Assembly (NCBI GenBank): GCA_001662425.1
Contig: BDDC01000081.1
Span: forward strand, 38,581 to 102,580
Source of the DNA: Chlamydomonas sphaeroides
Taxonomy: Eukaryota > Chlorophyta > Chlorophyceae > Chlamydomonadales > Chlamydomonadaceae
Reading direction: 5' to 3'
Length of the DNA: 64,000 bases
Part shown: positions 24,409 through 36,773 of the stretch, piece by piece
How the letters are laid out: every line of letters starts with the position of its first letter
Numbering within the stretch: position 1 is the stretch's first letter
Notes under the pieces: model-generated
Told to the model about the DNA's origin: nothing
Databases searched by the model: none
The model's input: only the letters and a program-made list of their open reading frames with translations
Made by a program: the position numbers and the translations under genes

Positions 24409-25520
24409 GAATTCTGCGCAGCCGTGTGAGAGTGTGGAGGTCGAAGCGCTGTACAATGCGGCCGTGTACCACGCAGCCGTTGTTTATTGTTGTTCTGCTT
24501 GTTACACAATGTTCAGCTGCAGGTTGGGGGAGGAGCCCGGGCCTTCGCAGCGCTCGCCTACAGATGTCCGTGACGAAAGTAAAGTGGTCACGCAGCTGGT
24601 CTACAAGGCCGACGTATAGGGCTTCGATGCCGTGGGCCGCAAGCTATGCGACGCTAATCGTCGCTGGCGGAGACCGTGGGAAGCTCTCAAGAGCTTTCTC
24701 CCTCCCCGACACAAGCCCAGAGCGTGCCGCCTCATGACAGGGAGTGCCGGTCAAGCAATGATAGGGAGCTGGCCGCTGCGCCATGCCAAGCCAAGTACTT
24801 GCAGGCCCCTGCGTCTGTACACGAGCACGCCCCCCCCCCCCAGCCTCCTGCGCATCTCGGCGCTGCCTGCGGCCCAACAGCGAGCCCCTCCGCCTGCAGT
24901 CATGCCGGAGCCACGTCCCTGCCCGACACATGTGAGATCCCAACCGGGGCGTACCTACCGCGTCATCGCAGGACCCCGCCAGAGCTCAAGCTGCTAGCAT
25001 GCATTGCTAAGCGCATCGAGGCGCCACACACAGGCAGCCATGGCGCGATGCCATTCATGACGCGCTGCAGCCACCCTTGCCGATTCTGCGGCCCCTTCCT
25101 CCACGCTCGCTGCGACCCTCATCACAACATGACGCCTTGGCGCCGCAAAAGAACGAACAGCCACCTGGCATCTTCGGGCACGGGGCCCGAGCCCTGCGGT
25201 CCACGCGTGCCACAGGGCCGCGTCTGCCCCACTCATCCCTACCCCGAATATGTTCTCCTAAGCGACGGGCGCCAGTCCTATGCATTCAGCATACCGAAGT
25301 GCCGTCCGAGCTCTCACACCATCACAGCCCCGTCTATATGCCGTGTGCTGGTCGATGCGCTGCGTCGCCCGAGCTTAGAACTGCCAATCACAGCACCCGC
25401 CTCCGTCCGCGAGGCGCCGCGCACCGCGGCTCGCTCCTGCGACGCCGTTGCGCCACCGCAGCCGGCCTCAGCCTCCTCCTACGCCTCCACCAGCATCCTC
25501 CTGCGCCGCCGCCGCCAGCC
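24409..25520. other. Intergenic region between two glycosyltransferase genes
   Basis: This 1.1 kb holds the upstream region of the first GT34 gene and the 3' flank of the exostosin-like gene. A plus-strand frame at 24676-25524 is Pro/Ser/Ala-rich, resembles no family and is probably not coding. Confidence 0.4.
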
Positions 25521-28500
25521 CTAGCCTCGCCTGGCGTAGCCGATTCTGTACTCCTTTACGATGCCCGGCCGGTGGTGCCCCAGCGCCTCCGCATAGTGGC
25601 CCAGGTACAGCCGCTCGTAGTTCCTGGCGGCGGCCGCAGTGGTGAGGGGCGGGGCATCAGGTGCGAGGGCGCCAGGCTCGTCGTTGGCACGCCACAGGGA
25701 TGGGGGCCCAGGGCCGCCGCCATCCATGCAAGAATGCCAGGCACTTGCAGCCGCGCTCAGCCCATGAGGACGGGGGCGCCCGCGGCAGGCTGAGGCGTGC
25801 GCGCGAGCCCGCTGCCAACGCCGCGCAAGCGTGGCGCGAAGCGCGCCGCGCGTTGGGTAGCTGCAGGTCGGGCGGCCGTGCCGCGGCACCCCTGTCGCGG
25901 TCTCACCAGTGTCGCGAGCGGAAGGCCTCGTACGTGCGCTGCAGCATCTCCACCGTCAGTTCCTGCACGTTGTCCACCTGCGCGTGCGTGCCGGGGGCGG
26001 GGGAGCGGGGCCAGGCTATGGTGTGGCGATTCGGAAGCACGCCAGGCGGGCTCGCCGGCAGCTTGGTCTCTACGAGAGGACGCGCCCGCCGGGCGCCGCG
26101 CCCCGCAGAGCACTGCCGCGACCGCACTGGTCCACTCCTTGGAGCGGCGGACATGTACGCGTCCAGGCGCTGCATCCGGCGCAAAGCCCGGGGGTGGGCT
26201 GAGTGCATGGCGCGCCTCGTCGGCCGCCGTACTCACCACGAGGACGGGCAGGCCGACGTACTCGGACTTGAGCGCGTTGCCGTACACGATGGGGTACGAC
26301 CCGAGGTACAGCGTCTCCCACGCGCGGTACGTGTCAACGCCAGCGCCCTGCGGCGGCAGCGCGAATAGGCCAAGATTGTCTTGCCATCCCATGTACGAGC
26401 GGCCTGCGGCCAGACTGCTTCCCTGCCCCGCCATTCGCAGCCTGTGCCGGCCTGCGCGGTTGCCCACTGCCGGTCCGGTCCGTTGCGAGACGACGCTTAC
26501 CGGCGGCGCCAGGGCGAACGCGTGCTCGGCGGTTGCCTCGTACGTCTGCTCCAGGCTCATGTCGGTAGCGCACGTGGAAACCTCGCGCAGCGGTCCCTCG
26601 CACGCGTGCTGCCAGGCCGCCTCGCGCACTGTTGGGTTGGAGCGCCGCGCGAACGCCACAAAGAGCAGCTTGCGCTTGGGGTGCGCCGGCGACGGCAGCA
26701 GGCCCTGCTGCAGGCCGATGCCGCGCCGCAGCACGGCCTCCATGACGTCCAGGAACCTGCACGTGCACGTGGCAGGGCTCCGGGTTGGGCCAAGGGGCAG
26801 AACAGCATGGGCTACGCCCGCGATGCACCATTGAGGACGTTGGCGTGCAAGTCCGGGAGCCAGGACTCAGGGAAAGGCCAGCGTGTGCGCTACCGGTACG
26901 CTGCGGACCGATGTGAGTCGATGTGGGTCGGCCGACGCACCGGATGGTGGGGATGTCCTTGAAGAACCACTGCGAGACGCCTGCGAGCCAGGGCGCGCAG
27001 CTGTCAGAGCCCCGAAATGCTGTGCAGGCAGCCTTGAAGCTGCGGCAGTGCATGATGCCCGTCCCAGTCGTGCTGCCGCTGGTCGCCCCGGCCCACCAAG
27101 CGGCAGGCACGACAGCTTTGGCGTCGTGGCCGCGGGCATGTCGCAGTTCATCGCGCTCCTGCGCAGAAATGGGTCGGCGAGCATGTGGGTCGGAGCATGG
27201 CGGTTTGCCGCTTTGGCAACCTACACGCGCACGTTGCCCAGCTAGGCTATGCAGTCAACGTTCCAACCGCCTGTTGGCACTGGGGCGCCCGCACATACGG
27301 CGCCTGCCTAAGCAGTCTTCTCCAGCGCAACTCCTCGTCGCCGCTCGGTCCAAGGCCCTGGTTCCGGGTCACGGCCCCACGCGCACCAGTGCATGAGCCT
27401 GTGATCGGAGAGGTAGCGGCTGTAGGCCAGCGGCGCGCCGTCGTCGCTGTCGCCCGACAACAACATTATGGGCGCCGGCAGCGCAGGAAACATGGAGTCG
27501 AAAAAGCTGCGTAGGTCGGGCGTGTCGACCCTGCGAATCAGGGGTTGGGGTCGACGCGGTGGCCTTGGGTGGGGAATGCAGGCGGGCAGGGGGCATGGTC
27601 GCGTCATGTGGGTCGGCCCAGGGCCCCACCAGATTATGGTGCCGGGCTGGATGCACTCGGTCAGCTCTGCGGAAAAGCGCGTGAAGGAGGCCCCGGGCGG
27701 AAGCTGCCTGCATACACAGGCGCGCGAGCTCGCGTTAGGCAGGGCCGAGGCACGCCTCGGCGCAGCCCCTGCTGCGAGGAGGCCGGCCCGGCGCCTGGCG
27801 TACAAACGACAAGCAAGGCCTGTACCTGCCCCTGCTCACAAGCGCATGTTCACTATCAGGTCGGCCTATCAGGGGGTTGAGGGGGCAGAAGCGGGGGAGC
27901 AGGGTTTGAGGGCCAGCAGCGAGGGAGGAGGCAGGGGGCCAGGCAGCACAGCTAGTTGGTGGCGCCGCGACATGGCGAGATCAGCAGCAGCGGGCGGCGT
28001 GGCCACAGAGCCCAAGCATGCGTCCGCCGCGCTTGCTGCCGCCGGGGCTGCACAGCTGCTCCGAACCCACCAGGCCGCGGTTGTTGACAGGGCTAATCAG
28101 GTCGTTGCGGCTGACATTCCCAGGCACCAGGCCGCGGTAGGGCCTGCGCCGGCATAGCACGGGGGAGCGAGACAGCTTGCGAGCAGCGCCCCTCGCCAGG
28201 GCGCTGGGCCAGCGGCTTTCGAGGTTGGCTAAGCAGCAGGTCTGCCAAACGCCCACCACGCGGATGCCGTACCAGGTGGCTGCCTCGTAGCGCCAGCAGC
28301 ACTGCTGCAGGCAGAACCACGGCGACATGCCTGCATCGAGGGACGGGTGTGTTGTGCTGAGGGATAGACCTCTGATTCGCCAAAGCTGTGGTGTGGGTGC
28401 GGCCCCGCGAGCGGCGGCCTCTCGACATATGATTTGGGAGGTGGAACTGTTGGCTGTGAGCTATGGGCGGGAGCCTCCCGGGCTGAAGGCTGTGGGCTGT

Positions 28501-29337
28501 AGTGGCCGAGGGGCCGCTAACCAGCCGTTCCAGCAGGGCCAGGCACATAGCCCGGCGGCCGGGCAGCTGGCCTGGCAACGTACGCCGGAGGCTGTGTCGA
28601 ACGAGGTGCTCTGCTTCTAGTCTGTCCTGTGCGAGGCGTTGCCCCGCGCCCCACTGACAAGGCGCCTCGCCCCGCTCGCAGGCGGCTCCAGCTCGTGCTT
28701 GTCCGCAGCGCCGTACTACCCGTACGGCGCTGTGTCCCGTGTCCGGCAAGCGTTACGGCTTTGAACAAGCCCACATCACAGGCGGTGGCTCACGTATCCG
28801 CTACCGCACGCCGCCAAAGTGCTCGGGGCTCTCGCTGGTTGATTTCGGTGGCGGCCGTCGACGTGCCGCGTAACGCGGGCGCCAGCAAGGGGCAACGCCA
28901 GCGTTTTCGGGGCAGCTAGCCTCCACATCGCCTCACCTCCAGCATATCGGTGCCAGCGATACAGTTCTCCAAGACTGGCGGTGGCCAGGGCTGGCCCATT
29001 AGGAGAGTCGTGCACTGTTGGCAGCGTCTGGCGAGGCAGGGGAGAGGGGTCGGGGCAGCGCAGGGCGACCGCTGGCGCTTCAATGTCAGGGTCCGTCACC
29101 CGTGCGCGGTTGTATCGTATCTTCCTTGCTAGGGTGCCACAGTTGCATCGTCTAGGTCACACCGCGGCATTTCCACACCGTTGTGGTCGGGCCTGACATC
29201 CCCTTGCAGCCGCAGAGGTCCTGATTGTTCTTCCATACTTCTGATTGCGTGGTGCTTACCTTCCACAGCGAGGCGTGCGCTGATGCAACGAAGCTGACAA
29301 GCGCGACGGCGACCAGCACAAGAACCTTATGTGCCAT
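25521..29337 (-). CDS. Exostosin-like glycosyltransferase with N-terminal signal/anchor
   Basis: The C-terminal two thirds are secure. Exons joined in phase read ADLIVNMRL, then LPPGASFTRFSAELTECIQP, VDTPDLRSFFDSMFPALPAP with the MLLSGDSDD strand, LSDHRLMHWCA, MNCDMPAATTPKLSCLPLG, VSQWFFKDIPTIR, FLDVMEAVLRRG, KRKLLFVAFARRSNPTVREA, AEHAFALAPP, DTYRAWETLYLGSYPIVYGN, SEYVGLPVLVVDNVQELT and the end at RIGYARRG (stop 25521). The block from F-A-L-A-P-P through T-Y-R-x-W-E-x-L-x-L-G-x-x-P-I-V to GLPVLVV is the nucleotide-sugar-binding pattern of exostosin-like transferases. The proposed first exon (29260-29337, MAHKVLVLVAVALVSFVASA) is a signal peptide or anchor ending at a strong donor, AAG/GTAAGC. 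Exons between about 28.0 and 29.1 kb are only partly resolved, so the N-terminal link is inferred. An alternative is that 29337 starts a separate small secreted protein. Confidence 0.75.
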
Positions 29338-30860
29338 CTAAGCAGCTTTTTGCAAGCCTGTGCGCTGGGCAATGACCATGTGCTTTAATTTTGTACTCAT
29401 GGATGGTCCAGTGTCGCGTGTCAGCCACAGTTACAAGCTAGAAGGGCTGTGGATGTGCCCTTATACATATGAAGGAAGACTGCGTAAGAAGCAAGGCTGC
29501 CTGTCTGGGGAGGCCTGGGGGGAAGTGCCGTAGTTCGGCCCTGTTCGCCTGTCCATGCATGTACTAGCACAGCGGCAGCAGCACAAGCAGCAACAGGCCG
29601 AGGAGCAGCCCCTGACACCCACAGTCGCCCCAGGATCCCCCGACTAGTGCGTGGGGTCTTCCATGGGAGTCCGCGTCCAGGTGTACGCGTGTGTACGGCA
29701 CCAAGCGGGCACTACCCCGCACAGCAGGCACTATCCCGCCTCGAGTTATATTCACCTGGTGAAAGGAGTCAACGGCCATTGAGTCCAGATAAGAACGCAA
29801 CGAACAGGCCTTCAACTGCCAAATGGCCGTTCGGACGGGCTCAGGAGGGGCTAGTCGACACAACGGTTGCTTGGTCTTACCTCGCTCCTGGCCTGCCTGA
29901 GCCCTTAGTAACCGCAATAGCCACCTGCGTAAAGGCTAGAGCTGTACACTGATGGCACCCTGAGCAACGGCGGCCCATTCGTATGAAGCAATCCGAACCT
30001 CCTGAGCCGTACTAACCCTCGGGCCACCCCTCGAATCCGACCCTAGCCTGCCCATGGAGGTATGGGGCAAGGCCTCATAGCTGTGCCCATGCGTCCATGT
30101 CATGCGCCGCTCCGCCTTCGGCACGAGAAGGATACAGTATCTTCGTTGATGCTGCCGGAAGAGCAGATCTGCTTTGCCCTCGCAGCTGTGGCCTGAACAG
30201 TCTATCCGCCAAGCCGGGCCTGAAAATTGCGTCGTATTGCGTCGGCCAGGCCGATGCGCCAGGGTGGTTCAGGACGGTTAGCGCCGCTGGCAGGGTTGAG
30301 GGCGCTGTTTGCCGCGGCAGCGATGCAGTGGCCGGTGCGGCGGCGACAAGTGTATGAGCCAACGTGTAGTTACGGGCCCCGTTACACGTCCCCCTTACAA
30401 CCCCCGGTTGCAGGCGCCAGGAGGGCCCTCTTGACATGCACCGTATAGCAAGTAGCACGAAACCCTAACCCGCAACCCCCACCAACAAGTGCAGCGCAAC
30501 AACGGCCGACTACGACCTGCAAGATGCGCGGACACGCATCACTGCCACCCACTGCAGTCGGCACGTCGACTAGCAGAGCCAGTCTGCTTCAAGTCCGGGG
30601 GCAGAGCAGACGACCACGGCAACCCAGATAGCACCGGGTCCTGCTGAGGTCCAGGGCGGCTTAGCTCTTATACCGCAGCTCCGTGGTCGCATAGGCCACT
30701 CGCCATGTAGCCGACTTGCAGCATCAAGCCGCACGTGTCAGCAGCTCCCTCCCGTAATGAGCGTCAGGGTGGCCACGCCCTGGTCTCCCACAAACGTGCG
30801 TGTCTGTTCCCCCTCCCCCACCCCGGCACCACCATCCCGCTCAAGCAAGGGCCCAAACGT
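29338..30860. other. Intergenic region, no secure gene
   Basis: This 1.5 kb lies between the exostosin-like gene and SmG and is less G+C-rich than the exons. A minus-strand frame at 29564-29917 ends in a hydrophobic GLLLGLLLLVLLPLC tail but has no ATG start or family match. TTACA at 30382 and 30395 (TGTAA on the minus strand) are likely SmG poly(A) signals. Confidence 0.4.
30382..30399 (-). other. Probable polyadenylation signals of SmG (two TGTAA)
   Basis: Two TGTAA motifs on the minus strand lie about 470 bases after the SmG stop. Confidence 0.4.
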
Positions 30861-31155
30861 CTAGTGGATGGGCTCCAGCGCCTCAATCGTCTGAATGCTG
30901 TTTCCACGGATGACCACCATGCCGATGTCCACCTTGAGCTTCTCGTCAACGGTAGCGTCCAGCACGAGGTTCATGAACTGATCAAAACCACGCAATGTCC
31001 CGGAGACGTGCCGGTTCGCGTTGAGGGTAACTGCGCGGGGTGCAGAGCGCATTGTTAGTTCAGCTCCCCAGCTCACGCACGCTCCTTTGTCACAGCTTAC
31101 TGCTGAGCTTCTTGTCCATGAACTTTTTCAGCTCTGGCGGCGCGACCTTCGGCAT
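30861..31155 (-). CDS. Small nuclear ribonucleoprotein SmG
   Basis: Subunit of the Sm ring that binds spliceosomal U snRNAs. Two exons, 31101-31155 and 30861-31030, are separated by a 70-base intron and give 74 residues, the normal SmG length. Exon 1 reads MPKVAPPELKKFMDKKLS and exon 2 continues ITLNANRHVSGTLRGFDQFM. The Sm1 motif carries GTLRGFDQFMNLVLD, and the Sm2 motif carries IGMVVIRGNSIQTIEALEP. The G-N-S in IRGNS and the FDQFMNLV strand distinguish it as SmG-like. The related LSm7 is longer and differs after the Sm1 motif, so SmG is preferred. Confidence 0.95.
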
Positions 31156-32956
31156 GGTATTCCTTGCTTCGCGGCTGTGCCGCGCTTCTGCCTACGGAGT
31201 GGTTCTTGCTACGCACTTCGGCCTCGTAAGAACGTAGAAGGCGGCAAGGGGTTCGAGCAGTTCAAGGGCAAACAGGCCTGGCCGCGATCGCGTGTTGCAC
31301 GAGCCGAGCTATGGCGTTGTGTGGCGTGCTGTGAGTCGTGTGATGCGTTATGAACGGCGCTTAGGAATGCAGCTCGCGCATGCATCCCCAAGCATGCACT
31401 TCTCACTTGCTCTGCATCCTCGCCAGCCCCCCTCGTCCCCGACCGCCCGACGGCGCGCCTCCGCCTTCCTCGTCACCTCCCGGGGATTGCACCGTGTGCC
31501 CTGACCGCCAGGCCAATAGCGTAATTAGCTGGCCACGAAGTAGCAGCGAGCAAACAATGAACAACACGTACCGGCCCAACCCAGCACAAAAGCAGCCCCT
31601 GCACTCCCTGCGCCGCACCAGGGGCCACCCCTGTGCCGCACTCGGGGATACCTACGACCAGGATATATCAATCAACATCACGCGTCCCGTTGCGTCCCAA
31701 CCCAGTTATCTCCCCTTCCCCGCCTCCCAACGGCTTGGCCCCAAGCATGAGCACGTGCTGTGCCCCCTCCTCACGTACGTACCCTCTCGTGTGATCAGGC
31801 ATATGTAACATATAGTGAGCACGACCCGCGCGGCATGCCCTGGGTTAGTGACGCGTCGGTCGTGCGTATGAAGCAGGGATGCGTTCAGGTGCACCGGTGC
31901 GGGAAACGAAACCCAGCGCCTTAAGAGACCTGGTGTGTTCAAGTGTTAGGTGAAGACGGAATGTGTATGGAGATGCCCTGCCTTCCGGTAGCCCCTGCCG
32001 TCTCCAACCATGTGCGCGTATGGTGGTCGCCAACACCTGCCGCAAGTTGCAGCGCAGCAATGAACACAGGCCAAGCCCTGACTGCCAGCACGCGTGTCTG
32101 CCGTGTAGCCCTGTGACCTGCCATCCTGCCTGCTGGCCGCCAAGGGCTCCACTGCTGCTCCCTCCCTGTGAGGCCAACGCGACAGGCAGGGACAGGCCGG
32201 TTAGCCCCTGGGTAAGCGTCGCTGAAAGGCATCTGAAATAGAAGGTGCATGGAGGTGTCCTGGTCCGACATTGGCCCAACCGTCGGCGGTAGAGGCCATG
32301 TGCGTCCACGCCGAGCTGTGAAGGGCTTTGCTTACGCCTGTTGGGGGCCGCGGACCCCAGTCGCTGCTGCAGCTTGCTGCTTTATGCTACTGGTGCTGCG
32401 GTGCGCGTCCATGTGTCATTCCCGTAGAACCGCAAGATGCCGCAAGGTGCCGCAAGGTGCATGCAGGTGGAGCGTTCTTGACGCTAACATCGGGGCATTG
32501 GTTGGGGGACCTGATTGGGGAGACCGCATGTCGGGCGCCAAGGAGTAGTGTGGGGAGCTGAATTAAAGCGCACTGTGCTATGCAACCGCTCTTTAAACGC
32601 TGGCTTAAAATGATCTAACGCGCTCACGAAATTTATTCAACGGGCGAACGGACGTTGATGCCTCCCTCCTAAACGCATCGGTGCCATGCAGCTGTCGCGT
32701 TCGTAGTCTTGGAGAGTTGTTGGGCAGATCGACAGCGACGGAATCAAAAGCAAGTGCGACCACCGCTGGCAGTTCAATCCCAGTCCACGACGTTGTCGAT
32801 CGCCTCCAGCTGAAATATCGAAGGTGAGCAAATTTGACATCGTCATGTCGGGGCTTGGACGCAGGGGATTCGACAAACACGCAACCTTCTCTTACCAAAC
32901 CCCGTCCCCACCCCCACCCCCACCCCCTCCCCGAACACTGTCCACGCCCCGCCAGC
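31156..32956. promoter_or_regulatory. Divergent intergenic region between SmG and the glycosyltransferase-like gene
   Basis: This 1.8 kb must contain promoters for both flanking genes and includes hairpin element copy B. The stretch 32560-32830 is distinctly A+T-richer and contains several TTTAAA-like runs. No gene is seen; short frames here match nothing. Confidence 0.4.
31807..31871. repeat. Dispersed hairpin element, copy B
   Basis: Homologous to 3014-3071 in the same orientation: AACATAT, arm GCACGACCCGC, a CCTGGG-containing loop, GACGCGTC, arm GGTCGTGCG. It has about seven extra bases in the loop. ATATGTAACATAT just before it is itself nearly palindromic. Confidence 0.7.
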
Positions 32957-35900
32957 ATGAAAACACGAATCTTGGTGATCCTCGCCGGTCTGTCCTTCGT
33001 GGTGATGCTAGCCGGTTTGGCTGCCGTCCTCATTCCACGTGCCCAAGAGATTGTTGAGGAGCACGTCAATTTGACGGCGCAACTCCAGGCCCGGCTGGAC
33101 GAACTTGCGGATGAACTTGACTACGTCACGGACGAGCAAATCGATCAGGAAGCAAAGTTAGAAGCCACCATTGCGCAGCTTACGAACAGCACAGCCCGGC
33201 TGGAGAAGCTCATCACCGACGCGACTGAGCACCGGACGGCTCAGGTGCGACACGGCAAGGATGCCGCCGCCCGCCTCCAAACCACCAACGCGCTGGCGGA
33301 AGCAACAAAGGCGCTTGCCGACCAGCACGGCAACAAGCTCTCGGCGCTGGAGGGCTACCGCGAGCAGCACCAGAAGCGGCTGGACGAGCTCGGCGCAGCC
33401 GTGACGTCGCTGCAGCAAAAGCAGGAGGAGCTGCTGGCCGCGCTCGAGAAGCAGCAGCAGCAGCTGCTCAGCGTCGAGAAGCAGGCGTCTGCCGCTATGG
33501 AGGCCAGCAACAGCACCGCAGCTGTGGCGGCCGCCGCGCAGCTGGCAGCCACCAGCGCTGACACCAACAGCAAGGCGGCCGCCGCGACGGCGGCCGCGGC
33601 GCAGCTGGCCGCAGACAGCGCAGAGGCCAATAGCAAGGCGGCGGCGGCGGTAGCCGCCGCGCAGCTGGCGGCAGACAGCTCCAAGGCCGGCGGCAAGGCG
33701 GCGGCGGCAGCCACCGACGCGCAGCTGGCCCCAGCAATCGCATCCGTTGCGGCGCCAGCCCCGACGCCGGCCCCCGCGCCGGCGGGCCTGGCGCCGCAGG
33801 TTGCGGCCAGCCCCACGGGCCCGCCTGTCTGCGACCCAGCGCTGGCGGTGTGGCCGGAGGGCTGGACGCCGTGCGGCATGGGCAACATAGGGGTCGACGT
33901 GGCGGGCAAGCGCGTGACGGCCAGCTTCGTCACCTCAGGCGAGCAACCGCTGGGCCTGGCGGGCAGCGCCGGCCGCAGCCGGCCGAGGCCGAGGCCAGCC
34001 GGGAAGGCCGGGAGCAGGGGCGCTCGTGGGGCCGCCCTGGCTCGCGAGCCGCACTGACCCGTGGGACGCTGGCACCGCACCGCAGGGCCCTGGGGCAACC
34101 TGGTCGCCATCTACTACATGGGCCTCTCCGTGGCGCAGCTGTTGGGTGAGCCCTGGCCACCCCGGGCCGCTATCGGCCCTGCTGGGCCTGGTGCACTGCG
34201 GTAGTCAGCCCGGGTCGCGGCAGCAGCGTGTGGGGTTCTGTACTACCTAACACTGGAACGCACGATGGCCCCGGCGTCGGCTGCCGAGCCGGCCGAGCCG
34301 GCCCCGGCTGGGCCGCCGCGCCGCAGCGGGCGCTCGCTGGGTGTGGATTCTGCGGCGTCAGCGGGGACCACACGAGCGGTGTGTGCTCCGCGGCCCCGCA
34401 GGCTTCCAATTTGTGTACTCGAGCGGCTTCAGCGAGGACTGGCTGGCGCACCTGCCGCGCGTGGTGGAGCCGGGGCTGGCCTGCGCCAACGTGTCCGAGG
34501 TCAAGCGCGTGTGTGAGATGTGCAACGTCCCCGAGGTGAGGCCGCGCCGCCCGCTCGCGAGCAGCGCAGGCAGCCGGCCGCACCCGGGGCCCATGCCCCG
34601 GTGGCAGCGTGGGCCGGGGCCGGGGACTGCGGCAGCGCCTGCTTGCCGGGTTGTGGCTGCGCGCGGCCCCAGGCGTGGCCTGCTGCCGCGCACACGGCAC
34701 CGGTGCCGGGGCACGCCGGCCACGGGGCCCCAGGGCCGGGGCCAGGGCCCACACGCAGCTGCTAGCAGGGGGGCCGTGTCGGGGCCATGGGCCGGCGGCA
34801 CCGCATGTAGGGGCATGCGCGGCTGGGGGGTGGGGAGTCCCACGGATCATGCCGTCGCGTGCCGGCCCGCGCATCCTGGAAACCACAGATACCGTTCCCA
34901 GGGCCCCTGGGCTCTCGACAGCCCACAGTAGACACGTACGCCGTGGACCCTGCATGGCCAAGACCCCACCGGACCCCGCGCCCGTCCCTGCGCCCGCAGC
35001 TTGACATGTGGCAGTTCCCCATGAACTGCCCCGGCGGCTGGACGCGGGTGAGGTCGCGCCCGTGCATGGGCGGCGGCAGCTGTCGATGCGAGCAGCTCGT
35101 GTGTGGGCCCCTCCCCCGCCTGCCCCCCCCCCGCGCCCCGCCGTCGGCCGCAATGCGCCCCGCAGGCGCGCCCCGCCATCGCCAACGTCACGCGCACCGC
35201 CATCCAGACCTGGGCCGCCGCCGCCGGCAAGACGCTGCCCACCTTCCAGCCGGGTGCGAGGAGCGGCGCCGCGGCCGCATGCCCTCCCTCCCTTGCTCCC
35301 TGCCAGGGCCGGCTGCCCCCCAGGCCCCTGTAATGGTGACGCCCGCCGTACGCCCTGCCGTACGCCCGCCAGGCGACGCGCTGATCCAGGTGCGGTGCGC
35401 CAAGGACACGCTGCTGGCGCACTCGCTGCACGGCCCCGCCTCCTTCAACTTCTACCTCAAGTACCTGCCGCCGGACTCCAAGCGCGTCTTTGCCGTGTAC
35501 GCGCACCACGGTGAGCTCGCGCGCCGCCCCTGTGCGAGAGCCGGCACGGCACGGCCTGCGGCACTGCTCAGCGCTGCAGCCGGCGCTGCCCGCCAGCCCG
35601 TCGCCGCCACGAGTAGTCGCTGCCGCTGGCCGCGTGGGAGCGGGGCCAGCACGTGGCTAGCGCCGAGCAGGGAAGGCTGTCGAGGCCTGTCAGAAGGGCT
35701 CGGCGGGCTGGGCCGATGTCAGGCAGAGGGGCGCACCTATCTGGGCCACTGGGCGGGGCCTGGCGCTGCGGCTCCCACCAGCAGCTGACGCGCCCCGCTG
35801 CTGGCCAATCTGCGCCTTCCCCATGACCTTGCCCACTTCTCCTCCCGCCGGCCGCCCAACCCTGCACCGCCGCTCCCTGCCGCTCCTCACCCCCGCCAGG

Positions 35901-36773
35901 CCACAACAGCCCGGCCGTGTACGAGCCGTGCGACCGGCTGGTGGAGGCCATGGGGCGGCACATCAAGGCCAAGCGCCCCGACCTGGAGTGGGGCACCGTC
36001 AGCGGCGAGCGCTGGGAGGACTGGGCGCGCCTCGTGTACGCGCCCGTGGTGTTCAAGGACTCGGGCTCCTCGTTCGGGCTGTGGGCCACGCTGGCTAACA
36101 CCGGCCGCGTGTTCGCGCCGCCCATGTTTGCGCCGTTCAAGGGCGCCGATATGCAGCTGGCCTTTGTCAAGCCCGAGGTGGACGACACGTTCCAGTTTGT
36201 GGACGGAAACGTGCTGGTGCGTGGAAAGGGCGGCTCGGCTGCGGGCGAGGAGGCCGTGCAAACGCCCGCGGCCAACACCTTGAGGTTGCGGGGACGCCGC
36301 CAAGGACAGAGGGGGCTGCCCCAAGCGGCCGAGGATCGACCGCTGCGCGCGCTGGGAGCCACCGGGCGACGGGCCCTGCCTCCCCTGGGGGTCAACAGCG
36401 CGTGTGTAATTCCTGCACCGCAACTCCCTGCCACGGCCGGCGGCTGTGCGCTGACGCCCGGCCCCCTGCCTGCCTCGTGCCCCCGCAGTACCCACCGATT
36501 GCCAAATCCATCAACCTGACCACTGACAGTGAGGCCGCCGGGCTGGGAGCGCTGCGCTGCCTGGGTGCGGCATGGCGGCACGGCGGCACCCTGGCTACCC
36601 CGGCTGTCGGTTCTCCTTTTTAGAGCCCTAGCTGGCTGCGCCCTTGCCCGCGTGCGCAGCCCGCGCCTGACGGCTCTGGCTGCACCCTTGCCCTTGCCCT
36701 TGCCCTCGCCCGCCCCGCAGTCGATCAGATGGGCCAGATCGCCCAGATCATCGAGTGGCTCGAAGCAAACTAG
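32957..36773 (+). CDS. Type II membrane protein: coiled-coil stalk plus glycosyltransferase-like C-terminal half
   Basis: Start ATG 32957, stop TAG 36771-36773. Exon 1 (32957-33938) encodes a membrane anchor right at the N terminus (ILVILAGLSFVVMLAGLAAV), about 200 residues of heptad-like coiled coil, and three ~20-residue Ala-rich repeats built on AAAQLAADSAEANSKAAA. Later exons carry GPWGNLVAIYYMGLSVAQLL, GFQFVYSSGFSEDWLAHLPR, DMWQFPMNCPGGWTR, ALIQVRCAKDTLLAHSLHGP, FNFYLKYLPPDSKRVFAVYA, a 35.9-36.2 kb exon with VYEPCDRLVEAMGRHI and SSFGLWATLAN, then YPPIAKSINLTTDSE and DQMGQIAQIIEWLEAN. The order of a V-R-C strand, a sugar-nucleotide-like alpha/beta core and S-S-F-x-L-W-x-x-L-A resembles fucosyltransferase-like and related transferases, but the exact family is not recognised. 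The first intron appears to use a GC donor (33939). Confidence 0.7.

Noticed and set aside
24676..25524. Plus-strand frame of 282 codons between two transferase genes
   Set aside because: Low-complexity composition, and it overlaps the 3' flank of the minus-strand gene; no family resemblance.
29564..29917. Minus-strand frame ending in a hydrophobic tail
   Set aside because: No ATG start and no family match; kept only as a note in the intergenic entry.
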